Below, piece by piece: positions 35,482 through 45,900 of a stretch of DNA of 64,000 nucleotides. This stretch comes from Chloroflexota bacterium. GTDB lineage: Bacteria > Chloroflexota > Anaerolineae > Anaerolineales > Villigracilaceae. Each line of letters opens with the position of its first letter. Position 1 is the first letter of the stretch. The position numbers and the translations under genes are program-made. The notes under the pieces are model-generated. The model was not told the origin of the DNA. It saw nothing but the letters and a program-made list of their open reading frames with translations, and ran no database searches. The stretch spans positions 101,108-165,107 of the forward strand of contig JACRMH010000022.1 in assembly GCA_016219545.1 (NCBI GenBank), read 5' to 3'.

Positions 35482-36273
35482 TTATTCCTTCATTGATTTC
35501 CCCGTCCCCTTATCGCGCAGCATTAATATCTCAGACATGATGCTGACTGCGATCTCTTCAGGGGTTTCGGCTTGCAATTCCAACCCAATGGGCGAGTGGA
35601 CTTTTGCGATCTTTTCTGCGCTGATGCCTTTTTTCTTCAATGCTTTGACAGTGGTTGCCCATCTTCTTTTTGAGCCGATGATGCCAATGTACGCGGCAGC
35701 GGAGTCAAGCAGCGGGGCAAGTCCGGCCGCATCGACGGCTGATCCTCTTGTGGTTAAGATGAGGACCGTTCGTTTATCAATTTTGATGTGTTTGGGAAGT
35801 TCATCCATCGTCACCGGATAATACGCATCTGCCTCCGGCGTTGACTCAGGCGTGCAAAATTCGGCCCGGTCATCGCTGACAGCGACTCGATACCCCAGCC
35901 ATTTTGCGAGATGGACAACTGCCTTGCCCACGTGCCCTGCGCCGATGACGACGAGCAGTGGGGCGGGGAGAATGGGTTCCACAAATACCTCCACCTGACC
36001 TCCGCATACGCCGGGGTCGCCGCGTGACGGATCGGCCATGTTGTAATGCAATTTGCGCGGTTGACCGTCACTGATGGACATCCAGGCTTCATCAAGCACG
36101 CGATGCTCCAGGTCGCCGCCGCCAACCGTGCCAATGAAATGTCCGTTGGAATAGACGAGCATCTTACTGCCCACATGGCGCGGTGTGGAGCCTTCACTGC
36201 TCGTCACTGTACACAACGCGGCAGTTTCATTATTCTTTTCAAGTTCAGCCAGGGCTTGGTAGATGGATTTCAT
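35482..36273 (-). CDS. xdhC: XdhC/CoxI family molybdenum-hydroxylase accessory protein
   Basis: A 263-residue protein with the N-terminal XdhC/CoxI domain (TVTSSEGSTPRHVGSKML, GTVGGGDLEH) and a C-terminal Rossmann domain (VIGAGHVGKAVVHLAKWLG, LTTRGSAVDAAGL, YIGIIGSKRR). Such proteins bind the molybdopterin cofactor and add its terminal sulfido ligand before insertion into xanthine dehydrogenase-type enzymes. Likely clients are the XdhD-like subunit at 42959-45970 and its FAD partner at 49198-49953. It is co-translated with the zinc-ribbon gene. Confidence 0.9.
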   Translation of the reverse strand: MKSIYQALAELEKNNETAALCTVTSSEGSTPRHVGSKMLVYSNGHFIGTVGGGDLEHRVLDEAWMSISDGQPRKLHYNMADPSRGDPGVCGGQVEVFVEPILPAPLLVVIGAGHVGKAVVHLAKWLGYRVAVSDDRAEFCTPESTPEADAYYPVTMDELPKHIKIDKRTVLILTTRGSAVDAAGLAPLLDSAAAYIGIIGSKRRWATTVKALKKKGISAEKIAKVHSPIGLELQAETPEEIAVSIMSEILMLRDKGTGKSMKE

Positions 36274-36319
36274 AATTTATAACTCTGGAGTCAGACAGCA
36301 AACCCGATCCAGAAACAAA

Positions 36320-36652
36320 TTATCCGGTCTGTTTGGCAGCCACGCGTACGCGGATCGCTTCCACTAGAATGTGAACATACTCCATGCCTTTTTTGGATGG
36401 GGTCTTTTCGTAATGCTTCCAGCGCCGTGATTCAAAGAACAAACAAGTCCGCAGGTCGGTCAGCGATTGGGTCAGTTGCTTTTGTTCGCGATACAGCTTG
36501 ACGCCTTCTTCGGCGACTTCGCGGCATCTTTTAAAGGAGCCCCAATGTTTGTAGCCGTCAAAGGTCAACGCGAAAGGTTCGATCTTTTTCCAGCTTGCGC
36601 GGTGATTGGGGATGTCGTTTTCGATCAGTTGTGAATTTGGGATTTTGTCCAT
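36320..36652 (-). CDS. hypothetical protein, 110 residues
   Basis: A small, basic, mostly helical soluble protein that I do not recognise. It has several aromatic and charged clusters (FALTFDGYKHWGSF, CLFFESRRWKHYEK) and no signal peptide or cysteine motif. A weak AAGAG site precedes the ATG. The coding potential is supported by codon use like its neighbours and by lack of a competing frame. It stands alone between the XdhC gene and the HepT-like gene. Confidence 0.6.
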   Translation of the reverse strand: MDKIPNSQLIENDIPNHRASWKKIEPFALTFDGYKHWGSFKRCREVAEEGVKLYREQKQLTQSLTDLRTCLFFESRRWKHYEKTPSKKGMEYVHILVEAIRVRVAAKQTG

Positions 36653-36737
36653 GATACTCTTTTGGCTTTTACGCGCATAAGATGCGTAATAGCATGGCGC
36701 AACAGAGATTCAAAGCTGCGTGTCCAGATAAAATTCT

Positions 36738-37067
36738 CTACAAAAATTTCTTGATGGCGTGTTTGTGGAGCGGGAGGTCATCCTGAACGGCATTCCAAAC
36801 GCTGGCAAGGTTGACGCTGAAATTTTCGGGGATGATCTTTTTGCAGATGCCGGTCATGTTGGACCAGGGCAGGGTGGGGTGGTCGCTTTGGAATTCGGCC
36901 GAAATGCAGTTTGCCGCGGCGCCGATGATCTCGATCTGACGCACAACGGCATCCTGCACCATGGCGCGGGAGAGGAATTCGTTCTCAGACATGCCCCTTG
37001 TATAGCGGTCTATCTGTTCTATTGCAGCGAAGATGTGATGCAAATAGACGGCGTCCTGATTACTCAT
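36738..37067 (-). CDS. HepT-like HEPN protein (DUF86) with degenerate active site
   Basis: A 109-residue helical protein of the HepT/DUF86 family (LHHIFAAIEQIDRYT, AVVRQIEIIGAAANCIS, FSVNLASVWNAVQDDLP). In active HepT toxins the R-x4-H-x-Y motif lies in the segment R-N-K-L-I-H-E-Y-F. Here the aligned segment is CKKIIPENF, so R, H and Y are C75, P80 and N82. The usual MntA nucleotidyltransferase antitoxin is not adjacent. It is therefore probably an inactive, orphan remnant or a repurposed HEPN protein. An AGGCGG site precedes the ATG. Confidence 0.8.
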   Translation of the reverse strand: MSNQDAVYLHHIFAAIEQIDRYTRGMSENEFLSRAMVQDAVVRQIEIIGAAANCISAEFQSDHPTLPWSNMTGICKKIIPENFSVNLASVWNAVQDDLPLHKHAIKKFL

Positions 37068-37185
37068 AAATTGCCGCCTTGTCCTGATTCAAATGTTTTT
37101 TGCGTACTTTTCATATATCCATTGTACCGTAATAAATGTTTCGTGACGGACGAGTGAATGTACAAATGTGAAACGTTTGTATGTT

Positions 37186-38529
37186 CTAGCGTTCCAATAG
37201 CCCCAGTATCGCGGGCAATAATTGTTTTTTTCTTGAAACCACACCTTGCGCGTCGAGAGTCCCATCAGCGAGAGGCGGGTAGGGGAGATCATCTAAAATA
37301 CCGGGGGCATTCGATGTAAGAATTAAGCGGCTCGTACTGCGCACAACATCAGTGACGAGGAGCATCGCGAAGTCAAGTCCGCGTTTATCACTGAGGTCAT
37401 TGAGCGCGTTTTGTAGCGGTTCAAGATGATCGGTGAGTTGCAGGATGTCGGTCACTTCGGCTTGAGCCACGGCGAATTTATATCCGCCCGCTTCAAAGGG
37501 TTTTATGTCTGTGCTGACCACATCTTTGGGTTCGCGGTTGGAGAGCCCTGCTCCTGCGCTGAGTACGGCCTTGCCATAGGAGTCTATCGTCTCGCCTTTG
37601 AGCGGACTTCCACCTGCGAAGGCCCAGCGGGATAACCTGTCTGCGGCGGTCTTGTCACGCGGCGTGGTGGTGGGAGATGTCAGGATAAGCGTATCAGCCA
37701 ACAGTCCGGCAAGAAGCGTGCCTGCCAGCGGCGGCGGCATGGAGAGTCCCGCTTCGGCGGTTAGTTCAGTCACCAGCGTGGATGTTGACCCAACGATGTC
37801 CACAGTAAAGCGAATGGGTTGATGCGTGTACGGATTCCCAAGCCTGTGATGATCGAGGATCTCAAGCAGTTCGGCTTCTTCGAGCGCGGTGATGGCCTGA
37901 CGGGTTTCGTTATGATCCACCAAAATGATCTTGAGACGCGGCGGGTTGAGCACTTCGCGCTGGCTGGCAATGCCAACATAATGTCCATTTTCATCCACGA
38001 CCCAATAATCATCATATTCATCACGCAGAATTTTATTGAGCGAATCGCGGATGTGCGCGTTGGCCGCATATTTGGGGACGTTCGTGTCGGCTGCATGTTT
38101 GGATTGCGCCGACATCATCTCGCGCACGGTTGTATCGCCGGGGCGTGGACCCAATGTGTCGGTGAAATATTTGAAGAGGCTCATGCCATTGATGATGCCG
38201 TAAGGTCTGCCATCTTCACTTACGACTGGTGCGATGCCGCCGGTTTTGCTGGCAAGAGTCCACGCCGCGCCGAGTTGTGAATCGGGACGAATGGTATCGA
38301 GCCGGCGCATGACAGATTCAAAGCGCGGCGATGCATCCGTGAGGAGGAAGGGTGCTTCCAGTCCGAGAGTTTTCAACACCCAGGATGTTTGCGGGTTGAG
38401 AGCGCCCGCGCGCGCAGCGACGGTGTTGCTGCCGTCACGTTCGCGCAGGAGCCACGCATATCCCATTGCTGAGGCGATGGAATCAGTATCCGGGTTGACA
38501 TGTCCGATAACATAGATTTGATCGTGCAT
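37186..38529 (-). CDS. ppaC: manganese-dependent inorganic pyrophosphatase with CBS domains
   Basis: A 447-residue DHH-family (family II) pyrophosphatase. The N-terminal metal site is VIGHVNPDTDS (H10, D14, D16), followed by two CBS domains (about 70-185), then the rest of the DHH domain (LVDHNE, EILDHHRLG) and the C-terminal DHHA2 domain with the SRKKQLLPAI substrate motif. CBS-pyrophosphatases are regulated by adenine nucleotides. The enzyme pulls biosynthetic reactions by hydrolysing PPi. No DRTGG insert is evident between the CBS domains. Confidence 0.93.
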   Translation of the reverse strand: MHDQIYVIGHVNPDTDSIASAMGYAWLLRERDGSNTVAARAGALNPQTSWVLKTLGLEAPFLLTDASPRFESVMRRLDTIRPDSQLGAAWTLASKTGGIAPVVSEDGRPYGIINGMSLFKYFTDTLGPRPGDTTVREMMSAQSKHAADTNVPKYAANAHIRDSLNKILRDEYDDYWVVDENGHYVGIASQREVLNPPRLKIILVDHNETRQAITALEEAELLEILDHHRLGNPYTHQPIRFTVDIVGSTSTLVTELTAEAGLSMPPPLAGTLLAGLLADTLILTSPTTTPRDKTAADRLSRWAFAGGSPLKGETIDSYGKAVLSAGAGLSNREPKDVVSTDIKPFEAGGYKFAVAQAEVTDILQLTDHLEPLQNALNDLSDKRGLDFAMLLVTDVVRSTSRLILTSNAPGILDDLPYPPLADGTLDAQGVVSRKKQLLPAILGLLER

Positions 38530-38577
38530 TATATTTTCCCGTGAGTGTTGAAATTTTGGTAAATAATAATGATCGAA

Positions 38578-41500
38578 TTATATCTGACCTTTTTCGATCA
38601 GACCTAAAAATATAACTACAATGTGCGGGTCAAAGTACTTGCCCGATTGTTCTTTTACATATTCTATGACTTTGTTGCGCGGCCATGCACCATTATAAGG
38701 ACGTTCCGAACTGACGGCGTCCCATACATCTGCTATCGCAAATATGCGTGCCGGGAGTGGAATCTCTTCTTTCTTTAAGCCTTGCGGATAACCCGTCCCG
38801 TCCCATTTTTCGTGGTGACAATAAGGTATATCCAAAGCAGGTTTGAGATATTCTATGCGCGAGAGCATGTCGCGTGCGTAGATGGGATGCTTCCGCATGA
38901 TGATCCATTCTTCATCGGTAAGTTTATCGGGCTTGAGCAAAATGGAGTCTGGAATACCCATTTTGCCCATGTCATGGAGGAGCGCACCGCGTTTCACATG
39001 GACTAATTCTTCATCGGTCATTCCGACAGAACGTGCCAGCAGCATGGTCATTTCAGTAACGCGCCGGGTGTGACCTTCGGTTTCCTTGTCGCGCAGGTCC
39101 ATGGCATGTGACCAGCCTTCCAGTGTGTTGTCGTACGCAAGCTGAAGTTCCTTGGCCATCTTTGCATTCAGCGCGGATTCTTCGAATAAAGCTTCTTCGG
39201 CTTGTTTTCGTTCCATCTCGCTGTTGATGGAATCGAGGGCATAAGAAATATCCCGCCCAATTTCATCGAGCAGGTTTTTATCATCTTCATCAAAGGCATG
39301 AGGTTCAGCTGCGTAAACGGTCAATGCGCCAACGATATGTCCGTGTTCATGGAATGGCACTGCGGCTGACGAACGATATCCGCGCTTAAGAGCCTGCTCG
39401 CGCCAGGGGATCATGGACGGGTCGGTGGCAATATCCTGGCAGATCACACAGCGGTCTTCCCGGACCGCCGTGCCGGTCGGTCCACGACCAAGTATTTCAT
39501 CGCGATAATCAAATTTGATATTTGCCAGGTAACCCTGCTCTTCGCCGGCGAACTCAACCGGTGTGATCATCTGGTCAGATGCACCGATCATGCCGATCCA
39601 GGCGAAGCGGAATTGACCGTGCTCAATTGCCACGCGGCATAACTCCCTGAACAGGGTTTCCCGATCCCGCTCATGCACGATCGTCTGGTTGATCTGACTA
39701 ATGGTGATATACAAACGGTTGAGCCGCAGGATCTGATGCTCTCTTTCCTTGCGCTTGGTAATATCCTTGATCGAGATCAGGATCCGTCCCCATGATTCCT
39801 CATAGCCCGGTACGATGATCCCATTGACGATCAAATGAATGGGTTTATCATCTTGACTCTGGCGCGAGACTGCAAGTTCATACTGGTTTCCGCCTTGCAT
39901 AAGCATGAGCAGTTCCTCAATAAAACCTTCGTATTCTTTCAGGTTTAACACCTGTCCCAGATTTTTAAAGTAATCTGCTTTGCTCTTCATGCCGTACCAA
40001 TTCAATATCGCCTTGTTCACATCCACGATGCGTACCATATTCGCACAGCGCTTTGCCTCTTCCGGGTGGGTTTGGAAATATTCCTTGAAATCTTTGACTC
40101 CGTTTTTCTTCAGGTCATCAATATGTTTTTTGATATCAGAAAAATCCTCTTCCAAAAGCGGGACAGGCGAATCTTCAAAGAGCGTGCGATATCGTTCTTC
40201 GCTTTCTTTTAGTCTTTCCTCCACCTTTTTCCGTTCAGTGATGTCTTGTAAAAACCCTTGAATAAACATGACCTGACCGTTTTCATCGCAGATCGGTATG
40301 GAAGTGTCACGCACCCAGATCTCGCTTCCGTCTTTTTTGATCATGCGGTATTCATCCATGGCACCGTTATTCGTAAGTGTCTGGTCAATGGTGGTTTGGG
40401 CGCGTTGATAATCGAATGGATGGACGATCTGATGCCAGAGTTTTGGGTTTTGAGCAAAGTCGGCTGGTGTGTAACCGAGCAGTCTTTCAACCTGTTCGCT
40501 GATGTATATATTGCTGCTAAATTCGTCCACGCTGTCTAAATAAATCACCTCAGGTGCATTTTCAACAAGGGCCCTGTATTTGGTCTCCGCTTCGCGCAGG
40601 ATGTTTTCTGCGCGCTTGCGTTCGGTAATATCGCGGACAATGGCCTGAATGTAGACTTCATCGTCCATGTTCAGGAGATTCAAACTTACTTCTGCATCGA
40701 ACAAGGTCCCATCCAACCGGCAATGTTTCCATTCGAAAAATTGTGGATTCCCACCTAATGAAGCGTTGATTTTTTCAAGCGCTTTTTCCTCTGACCGACG
40801 ACCGTCCTCCTGGAATTCAGGTGAAAACTTAATGGGAGTTTCCCCAACGATCTGTTCGCGCCGACAACCGAACATTTTCAATGTATAGGAGTTGCAGTCT
40901 GTAAAAAGATTTCCCTTCATAAGGAAAATGCTATCGTTAGCCGTTTCAAATAATAGACGATGTTTTTTCTCGCTTTTGAGGAGGGATGTTTCAGCGCGTT
41001 TGCGTTCGGTGATCTCCGTGGTGATGCCGCACATGCCCCTTACTTCGCCGCTTTCATTCCGCAAGGGAAATTTCACCGAAAGGAAATACTTCCTGCCTTG
41101 TGGGTTATCAAGAATTTCTTCTTTTTCGATGGCTTTACCCGCTTCCATTACTTCAACATCGTTTGCGCGGAATTGTTTACCGATCAACCCGGGGAAGAGT
41201 TCTTCGTCGGTGCGCCCGATGACGCTTTCCCGCTTTAGTCCTGTAACCTCCTCCCACTTGCGGTTGATCAACTCATAGTGCCCGGCATGGTCTTTTACAT
41301 AGATAAGCGCTTCCCCATATTCGATCAAGTCGGCAAGGAATTTTTGGTTTTCACGCAGGGTGTTTTCGATCTGTTTGCGTTCCGTGATCTCCGCAAAGGA
41401 GGCCAGCCATAAATTCCCAACCGCGCGCATGATGATCTCGGCATCATGTGCCCTTCCATCCTTGCCAGTGATTCTGTATTCGCGCACAGGAGTGGATACC

Positions 41501-42669
41501 TGTTCACGGGTGGCTTCCTCTACATCACTATCCCATTGGGCGATAACTCTTTCACGATACTCAGGTTCGGGGTAGGCCTTCAGCATCCATTCAGAAACAG
41601 TGGAGATATCCTCTGTGGAATAACCATACTGCTCCTTGAATGTGCGATTGAATTCAAGGATATTTCCCTCATTATCAGCGACACCAATGGGGATGGGCAG
41701 AAACTCTATCATTTCCCGAAAGCGGGTTTCCGAAGTCCTCAGGCTGGATAGTGCCTTTTCCAGTTCATGTGTACGGGTCTGTACACGTTTCCGCAATTCC
41801 CTATTGAAGACAAGAAGAATGGAGATAAATAAAGCGACAGCGGTTATACCAATCCCGAGGTAGGGTACGAATCGCATTATGCTGGAGTATGGGGTTGTCC
41901 CAAACCAGCGGTCATTGATCTTTTGATATTCGGCTGTGCTTATATTTGCAAACCCGATGTTGACCACATCTAGCAGAATAGTATTTCCTTTTTTGACCGC
42001 ACGGTGGAATTGTCCGCCTTCCAAGGGTTCGGAGAAATGGAACTGATCCTGGATACCGTATTTGTATAGGAAATATAGGGCGGGCGGTTCGTCAATGACA
42101 AAGATGGTCTCTTTTTTCTCTGAGGCCGCCTTGATGATCTCCTCATAACTGTTGTAATAAACCAGATCGTTTATACCATTCTGGAGGAGATACTCGGCAT
42201 TTGCATCGCCCGCCTTGACCGCCACGCGGAATCCCTGCAAGCTTTTAACATCTGCGATCCCCGAAACATTATTCGGAAAGAAAATGCGAATATCAATATT
42301 GGCATAGGGTTTGGTGTAATCAAAAATTTTCTCGCGTTCGTCGGTGTAGAAGATCGTGTCAATAACATCGTACTCGCCGTTCTTCATTCCCCCCAGCGCT
42401 TGGTCCCAGGGCAAGCCGATGATATCAACTTTTATGCCTGTGCGTTCCTCCCATAATTTCCACTGGTCAACGAGAATGCCTTGCATCTCGCCGCGTTCAT
42501 TAATAAATGCATAAGGTGGATAATTATTATCCATCACTACGCGGATTTTAGTGAAGGGCGGAATGACTTGTGCGACCGGCGCAATTGAGCAGGATGCAAG
42601 AATCCCCAGAAGCAAGATCAATAACGCCTTGAAATATCGCTGCGAGTGTTGGGGAACATATAACTTCAT
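38578..42669 (-). CDS. lipoprotein sensor: solute-binding domain, PAS repeats, GAF, HD-GYP
   Basis: A 1363-residue membrane sensor. The chosen ATG (42669, not 42696) gives a lipoprotein-like leader [12 protein letters not shown]. Then come a family-3 solute-binding domain (about 40-270: [26 protein letters not shown]), one transmembrane helix (about 275-300), five PAS domains (about 325-960), a GAF domain (about 990-1140) and an HD-GYP domain with [11 protein letters not shown] and [11 protein letters not shown]. It should bind an amino-acid-like ligand outside and change cyclic-di-GMP hydrolysis inside. Its HD-GYP domain is a close paralogue of that at 23995-27813. Confidence 0.9.
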   Translation of the reverse strand: MKLYVPQHSQRYFKALLILLLGILASCSIAPVAQVIPPFTKIRVVMDNNYPPYAFINERGEMQGILVDQWKLWEERTGIKVDIIGLPWDQALGGMKNGEYDVIDTIFYTDEREKIFDYTKPYANIDIRIFFPNNVSGIADVKSLQGFRVAVKAGDANAEYLLQNGINDLVYYNSYEEIIKAASEKKETIFVIDEPPALYFLYKYGIQDQFHFSEPLEGGQFHRAVKKGNTILLDVVNIGFANISTAEYQKINDRWFGTTPYSSIMRFVPYLGIGITAVALFISILLVFNRELRKRVQTRTHELEKALSSLRTSETRFREMIEFLPIPIGVADNEGNILEFNRTFKEQYGYSTEDISTVSEWMLKAYPEPEYRERVIAQWDSDVEEATREQVSTPVREYRITGKDGRAHDAEIIMRAVGNLWLASFAEITERKQIENTLRENQKFLADLIEYGEALIYVKDHAGHYELINRKWEEVTGLKRESVIGRTDEELFPGLIGKQFRANDVEVMEAGKAIEKEEILDNPQGRKYFLSVKFPLRNESGEVRGMCGITTEITERKRAETSLLKSEKKHRLLFETANDSIFLMKGNLFTDCNSYTLKMFGCRREQIVGETPIKFSPEFQEDGRRSEEKALEKINASLGGNPQFFEWKHCRLDGTLFDAEVSLNLLNMDDEVYIQAIVRDITERKRAENILREAETKYRALVENAPEVIYLDSVDEFSSNIYISEQVERLLGYTPADFAQNPKLWHQIVHPFDYQRAQTTIDQTLTNNGAMDEYRMIKKDGSEIWVRDTSIPICDENGQVMFIQGFLQDITERKKVEERLKESEERYRTLFEDSPVPLLEEDFSDIKKHIDDLKKNGVKDFKEYFQTHPEEAKRCANMVRIVDVNKAILNWYGMKSKADYFKNLGQVLNLKEYEGFIEELLMLMQGGNQYELAVSRQSQDDKPIHLIVNGIIVPGYEESWGRILISIKDITKRKEREHQILRLNRLYITISQINQTIVHERDRETLFRELCRVAIEHGQFRFAWIGMIGASDQMITPVEFAGEEQGYLANIKFDYRDEILGRGPTGTAVREDRCVICQDIATDPSMIPWREQALKRGYRSSAAVPFHEHGHIVGALTVYAAEPHAFDEDDKNLLDEIGRDISYALDSINSEMERKQAEEALFEESALNAKMAKELQLAYDNTLEGWSHAMDLRDKETEGHTRRVTEMTMLLARSVGMTDEELVHVKRGALLHDMGKMGIPDSILLKPDKLTDEEWIIMRKHPIYARDMLSRIEYLKPALDIPYCHHEKWDGTGYPQGLKKEEIPLPARIFAIADVWDAVSSERPYNGAWPRNKVIEYVKEQSGKYFDPHIVVIFLGLIEKGQI

Positions 42670-42820
42670 GATGGATTCCGGTCTTGCTTCATACACATAA
42701 TAGGCTTACTTTGGTTGTATGAACGATTTGTATTGTACCAATTTTAGAGTCATTCTTGATGAGAGTTAAATAGGCTCATTAGGAATCGCCTTGATAGACC
42801 AGCACATCTGGCGGTTCGGC

Positions 42821-42874
42821 GTAAGTCGGACACTTACGCCGCGACGCCAGTGCGGTGTTGCCAATCCGACTTAC
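42821..42874. repeat. GTAAGTCGGA palindrome
   Basis: GTAAGTCGGA (42821-42830) and TCCGACTTAC (42865-42874) form a perfect 10-bp dyad around GC-rich sequence, with an inner small dyad GTAAGT / ACTTAC (42821-42837). It lies in the 289-bp gap between the sensor start and the XdhD-like gene; otherwise that gap holds only the terminator at 42920. Confidence 0.65.
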
Positions 42875-42919
42875 ATGGGGTGGCGCTCCACGGCAACTCT
42901 CAGAGAGCCGTTAAATAAA

Positions 42920-42955
42920 AAACTGACAGCCACTTTCAAAGGTGACTGTCAGTTT
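42920..42955 (-). terminator. terminator of the XdhD-like gene
   Basis: Arms AAACTGACAG and CTGTCAGTTT with an inner paired part (CACCTTTGAAAGTG). On the minus strand it is followed by TTTTTTA. Confidence 0.88.
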
Positions 42956-42958
42956 CGG

Positions 42959-45900
42959 TTAGCGGTTCTTGAGTGCTCTCCAAATCTTTTCTGGCGTGAC
43001 CGGGTTGTCGTCCACGTTGACGCCGATGGCATCGAGGATGGCGTTGCCGACTGCTGGCGCGACTCCGTCCATCGGAATTTCAGCCACAGCTTTGACTCCA
43101 AATGGATGACTCGGCTCGAACGTCTCAACGAAGATGGTTTCGAGTTCCGGCATTTCATCTGCGCGGAAGATGTGATAACGGTCAAAGTCCCGTTCGATGG
43201 CTTGACCCTTTTCGTCGTAACGCATTTCTTCGCAGACGGCATAACCAAGCGCCTGGGTCATCCCGCCTTCGATTTGCCCGGAGGCTGTCTGCGGGTTGAT
43301 GATGACTCCCGAGTCAACAGCCATCACAAGCCGGTCAACAGTGACGGCGCCTGTTTCTGTGTCCACTGTCACTTCGGCGAATTGGGCGGCGAAGGGCGGC
43401 GGCGATACCGGCGAGACATAACTCGCCACGCCCATGATCTGTTCCTGATTGTTCTTGTGCAAACTATCGAGAGCAATATCTGCCATTGAAACAGACCTGC
43501 CATCTGGAGCGATTGCCATGCGATTGACAAGTCGAATGTCAGCAGGTCGAAGGTTTTCACTCTGACTTTCGACTTTTGACTTTTGATTAATCATGTTTGC
43601 CGCTCTTATTCTGATCCTCTCCGCTACGATCTTGGCCGCATTGACTGCCGCTGTTCCGGAAATATAAGTTGTGGATGAAGCGTATGCGCCTTTATCGAAC
43701 GGTGTGAAATCTGTGTCGGATGAATAGGTGATCATATCTTCAACTGGCACGCCCAAAATTTCCGCTGCCATTTGCGCGAGGACAGTATCAGAGCCGGTAC
43801 CCAGATCTGTAGCACCAACCAAAAGGTTGAAAGAGCCGTCATCATTCATCTTGATGGATGCGCCGCCCATATCCAAATAAGGAATTGCTGTTCCTTGCAT
43901 GACCATCGCGATGCCAATACCTTTACGTAACGTTGAACGTTTAACGTTCAACGTTGAATGCCATTCCTCATTCCCAAACTTGTCATCCCACCCGATCGCG
44001 GCGCGGCCTTGCGCTACGCACTGTTCCAAGCCGACGGTGTTGATGATCTCTGGGCGCGGCTCGCGGCCTTCATTCCATGCTGTTGAGAACGGATGATATT
44101 CTCCGGCATGGATTGCATTCTTCAAACGGAAGTCAATGGGGTCAAGCCCCAACGCGCGCGCGATCTTTTCCATGTGACGGTCGAGCGGCCAATATCCTTG
44201 CGGCACGCCGTATCCGCGGAAAGCTCCTGCGGGCGGCGTGTTGGTGTAAACCACATCGGCATAAAAGCGAATATTCGGCGCTTTGCGATACTCGCCGTTA
44301 CCGACATACAATGCCATTGCCTTGTGACCCGTGTTTCCGGTCACGGTCAACGCATGGCAGCCATACGCGCCTGTATCCGATAATGCATACATCGAGTTGG
44401 CTGTGATCGTGCCATCTTTCTTCACACCGGTTTTCATCTGCACGCGCATAGGATGACGCGAACGCGCCGCGATAAATTCCTCTTCGCGCGTGTATTCATA
44501 GATCACAGGTTGTTTGGTCGCAATCGTCAAATGCGCGGCCACATCTTCGATCAACACTTCCTGCTTGCCGCCGAATCCTCCGCCAATGCGCGGCTTGATG
44601 ACTCGGATTCTTTTTACAGGCAATCCCAAAACCGGAGCCATCATTCTGCGCACATGAAATGGCACTTGCGTGGACGTGCGGATCACAAGGCGGTCATCTT
44701 CGTCCCAATAGGTCACCACCACATGCGGCTCGATGTGCGCCTGCTGAACTTTCGGCACTTCGTAATTCGCTTCAAAGATCACATCGGCTTCCGCGAATCC
44801 TTTTTCGACATTACCAATGTCAATGCGGATTTCTGCCGCAAGATTATTCTGCGGATCGGAATCTGCGAAGTTGACATATTCCTCTTCATCGTGAATACGG
44901 ATCGGACTCCCCATAGCCTGTCTCGCATCAAGGATCGGAGTCAGCGCCTCGTATTCGACCTCGATCAACGCGAGCGCCTTTTCAGCAATCTCGGCTGTTT
45001 CCGCCGCGACGAATGCCACGCGGTCCCCAACGAAGCGGACTTTCTTGTCGAGCGAAAACGCATCCAACGGCCCGGGGATCGGGTCGCTTTGTCCCGCAGT
45101 GGAATACACAACACGCGGCAGATCCTTCCACGTCAAGACAGCCGCGACTCCGTCCAATGCCTTGGCTTTAGTAGTGTCAATGTTTTTTATCAAAGCATGT
45201 GCGTATGGCGAATGTAAAACCTTGGCATGGAGCATTCCACGTTTTTCAAAATCTGCGGTGAAGGCAGGTTTGCCCTGCGCCAATTTGACCGCATCCAATT
45301 TGATTTCAGGCTTGCCGACGGTTTGGTATTTCTCTGTTTCAGGGGTGAGAATGATCCTTTGTTTTGTGAGCAGGTTACCTGTTGTATCGGGAGTCGGAAA
45401 TTGGGAGTCGGTTGAAGGTGGTTTTCCGATTCCCCGCGAAGCGTCCCAATTCCCAATTCCCGATTCCCGATTATCAATTCCCGACTCTCCCCTCAACATG
45501 GCCGCTGCCTTTAACACCGCCTGCACTGGCTTCAGATACCCTGTGCAGCGGCACAACACACCGGAGATCGCCTCGCGGATTTCAGCTTCGGTTGGGTTTG
45601 GATTTTTATCCAGCAGGGATTTCGCCGCGAGGATTTGTGCGGGTGTGCAATAACCGCATTGGACCGCGCCGGTTTCAATAAATGCTTTTTGCAGTGGATG
45701 CAGTCCTTCGGTCTTGTTCCAGCCTTGATCCGGATGCTCGCCCAATGCTTCGATGGTTGCGACTTTGTGACCCTCCGCCTGTGCCGCCAGCAAAGACCCC
45801 GCGTTGACAGGTTTGCCATTTAATAAGACTGTATCCGAACCACTCAAGCCGCCTTCATCGCCAAACTTGACTCCATGAAAGCCAAGTCCGCGCAGGGCGG

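Noticed and set aside
42697-42958. Small gene in the gap between the sensor and the XdhD-like gene
   Set aside because: Only palindromic repeat sequence and a terminator were found; no ORF with a ribosome-binding site.
42791-43489. 232-residue plus-strand ORF
   Set aside because: Starts in a palindromic repeat and terminator and runs antisense through the XdhD-like gene.
44453-45217. 254-residue plus-strand ORF
   Set aside because: Antisense to the XdhD-like gene; no ribosome-binding site and no known motif.
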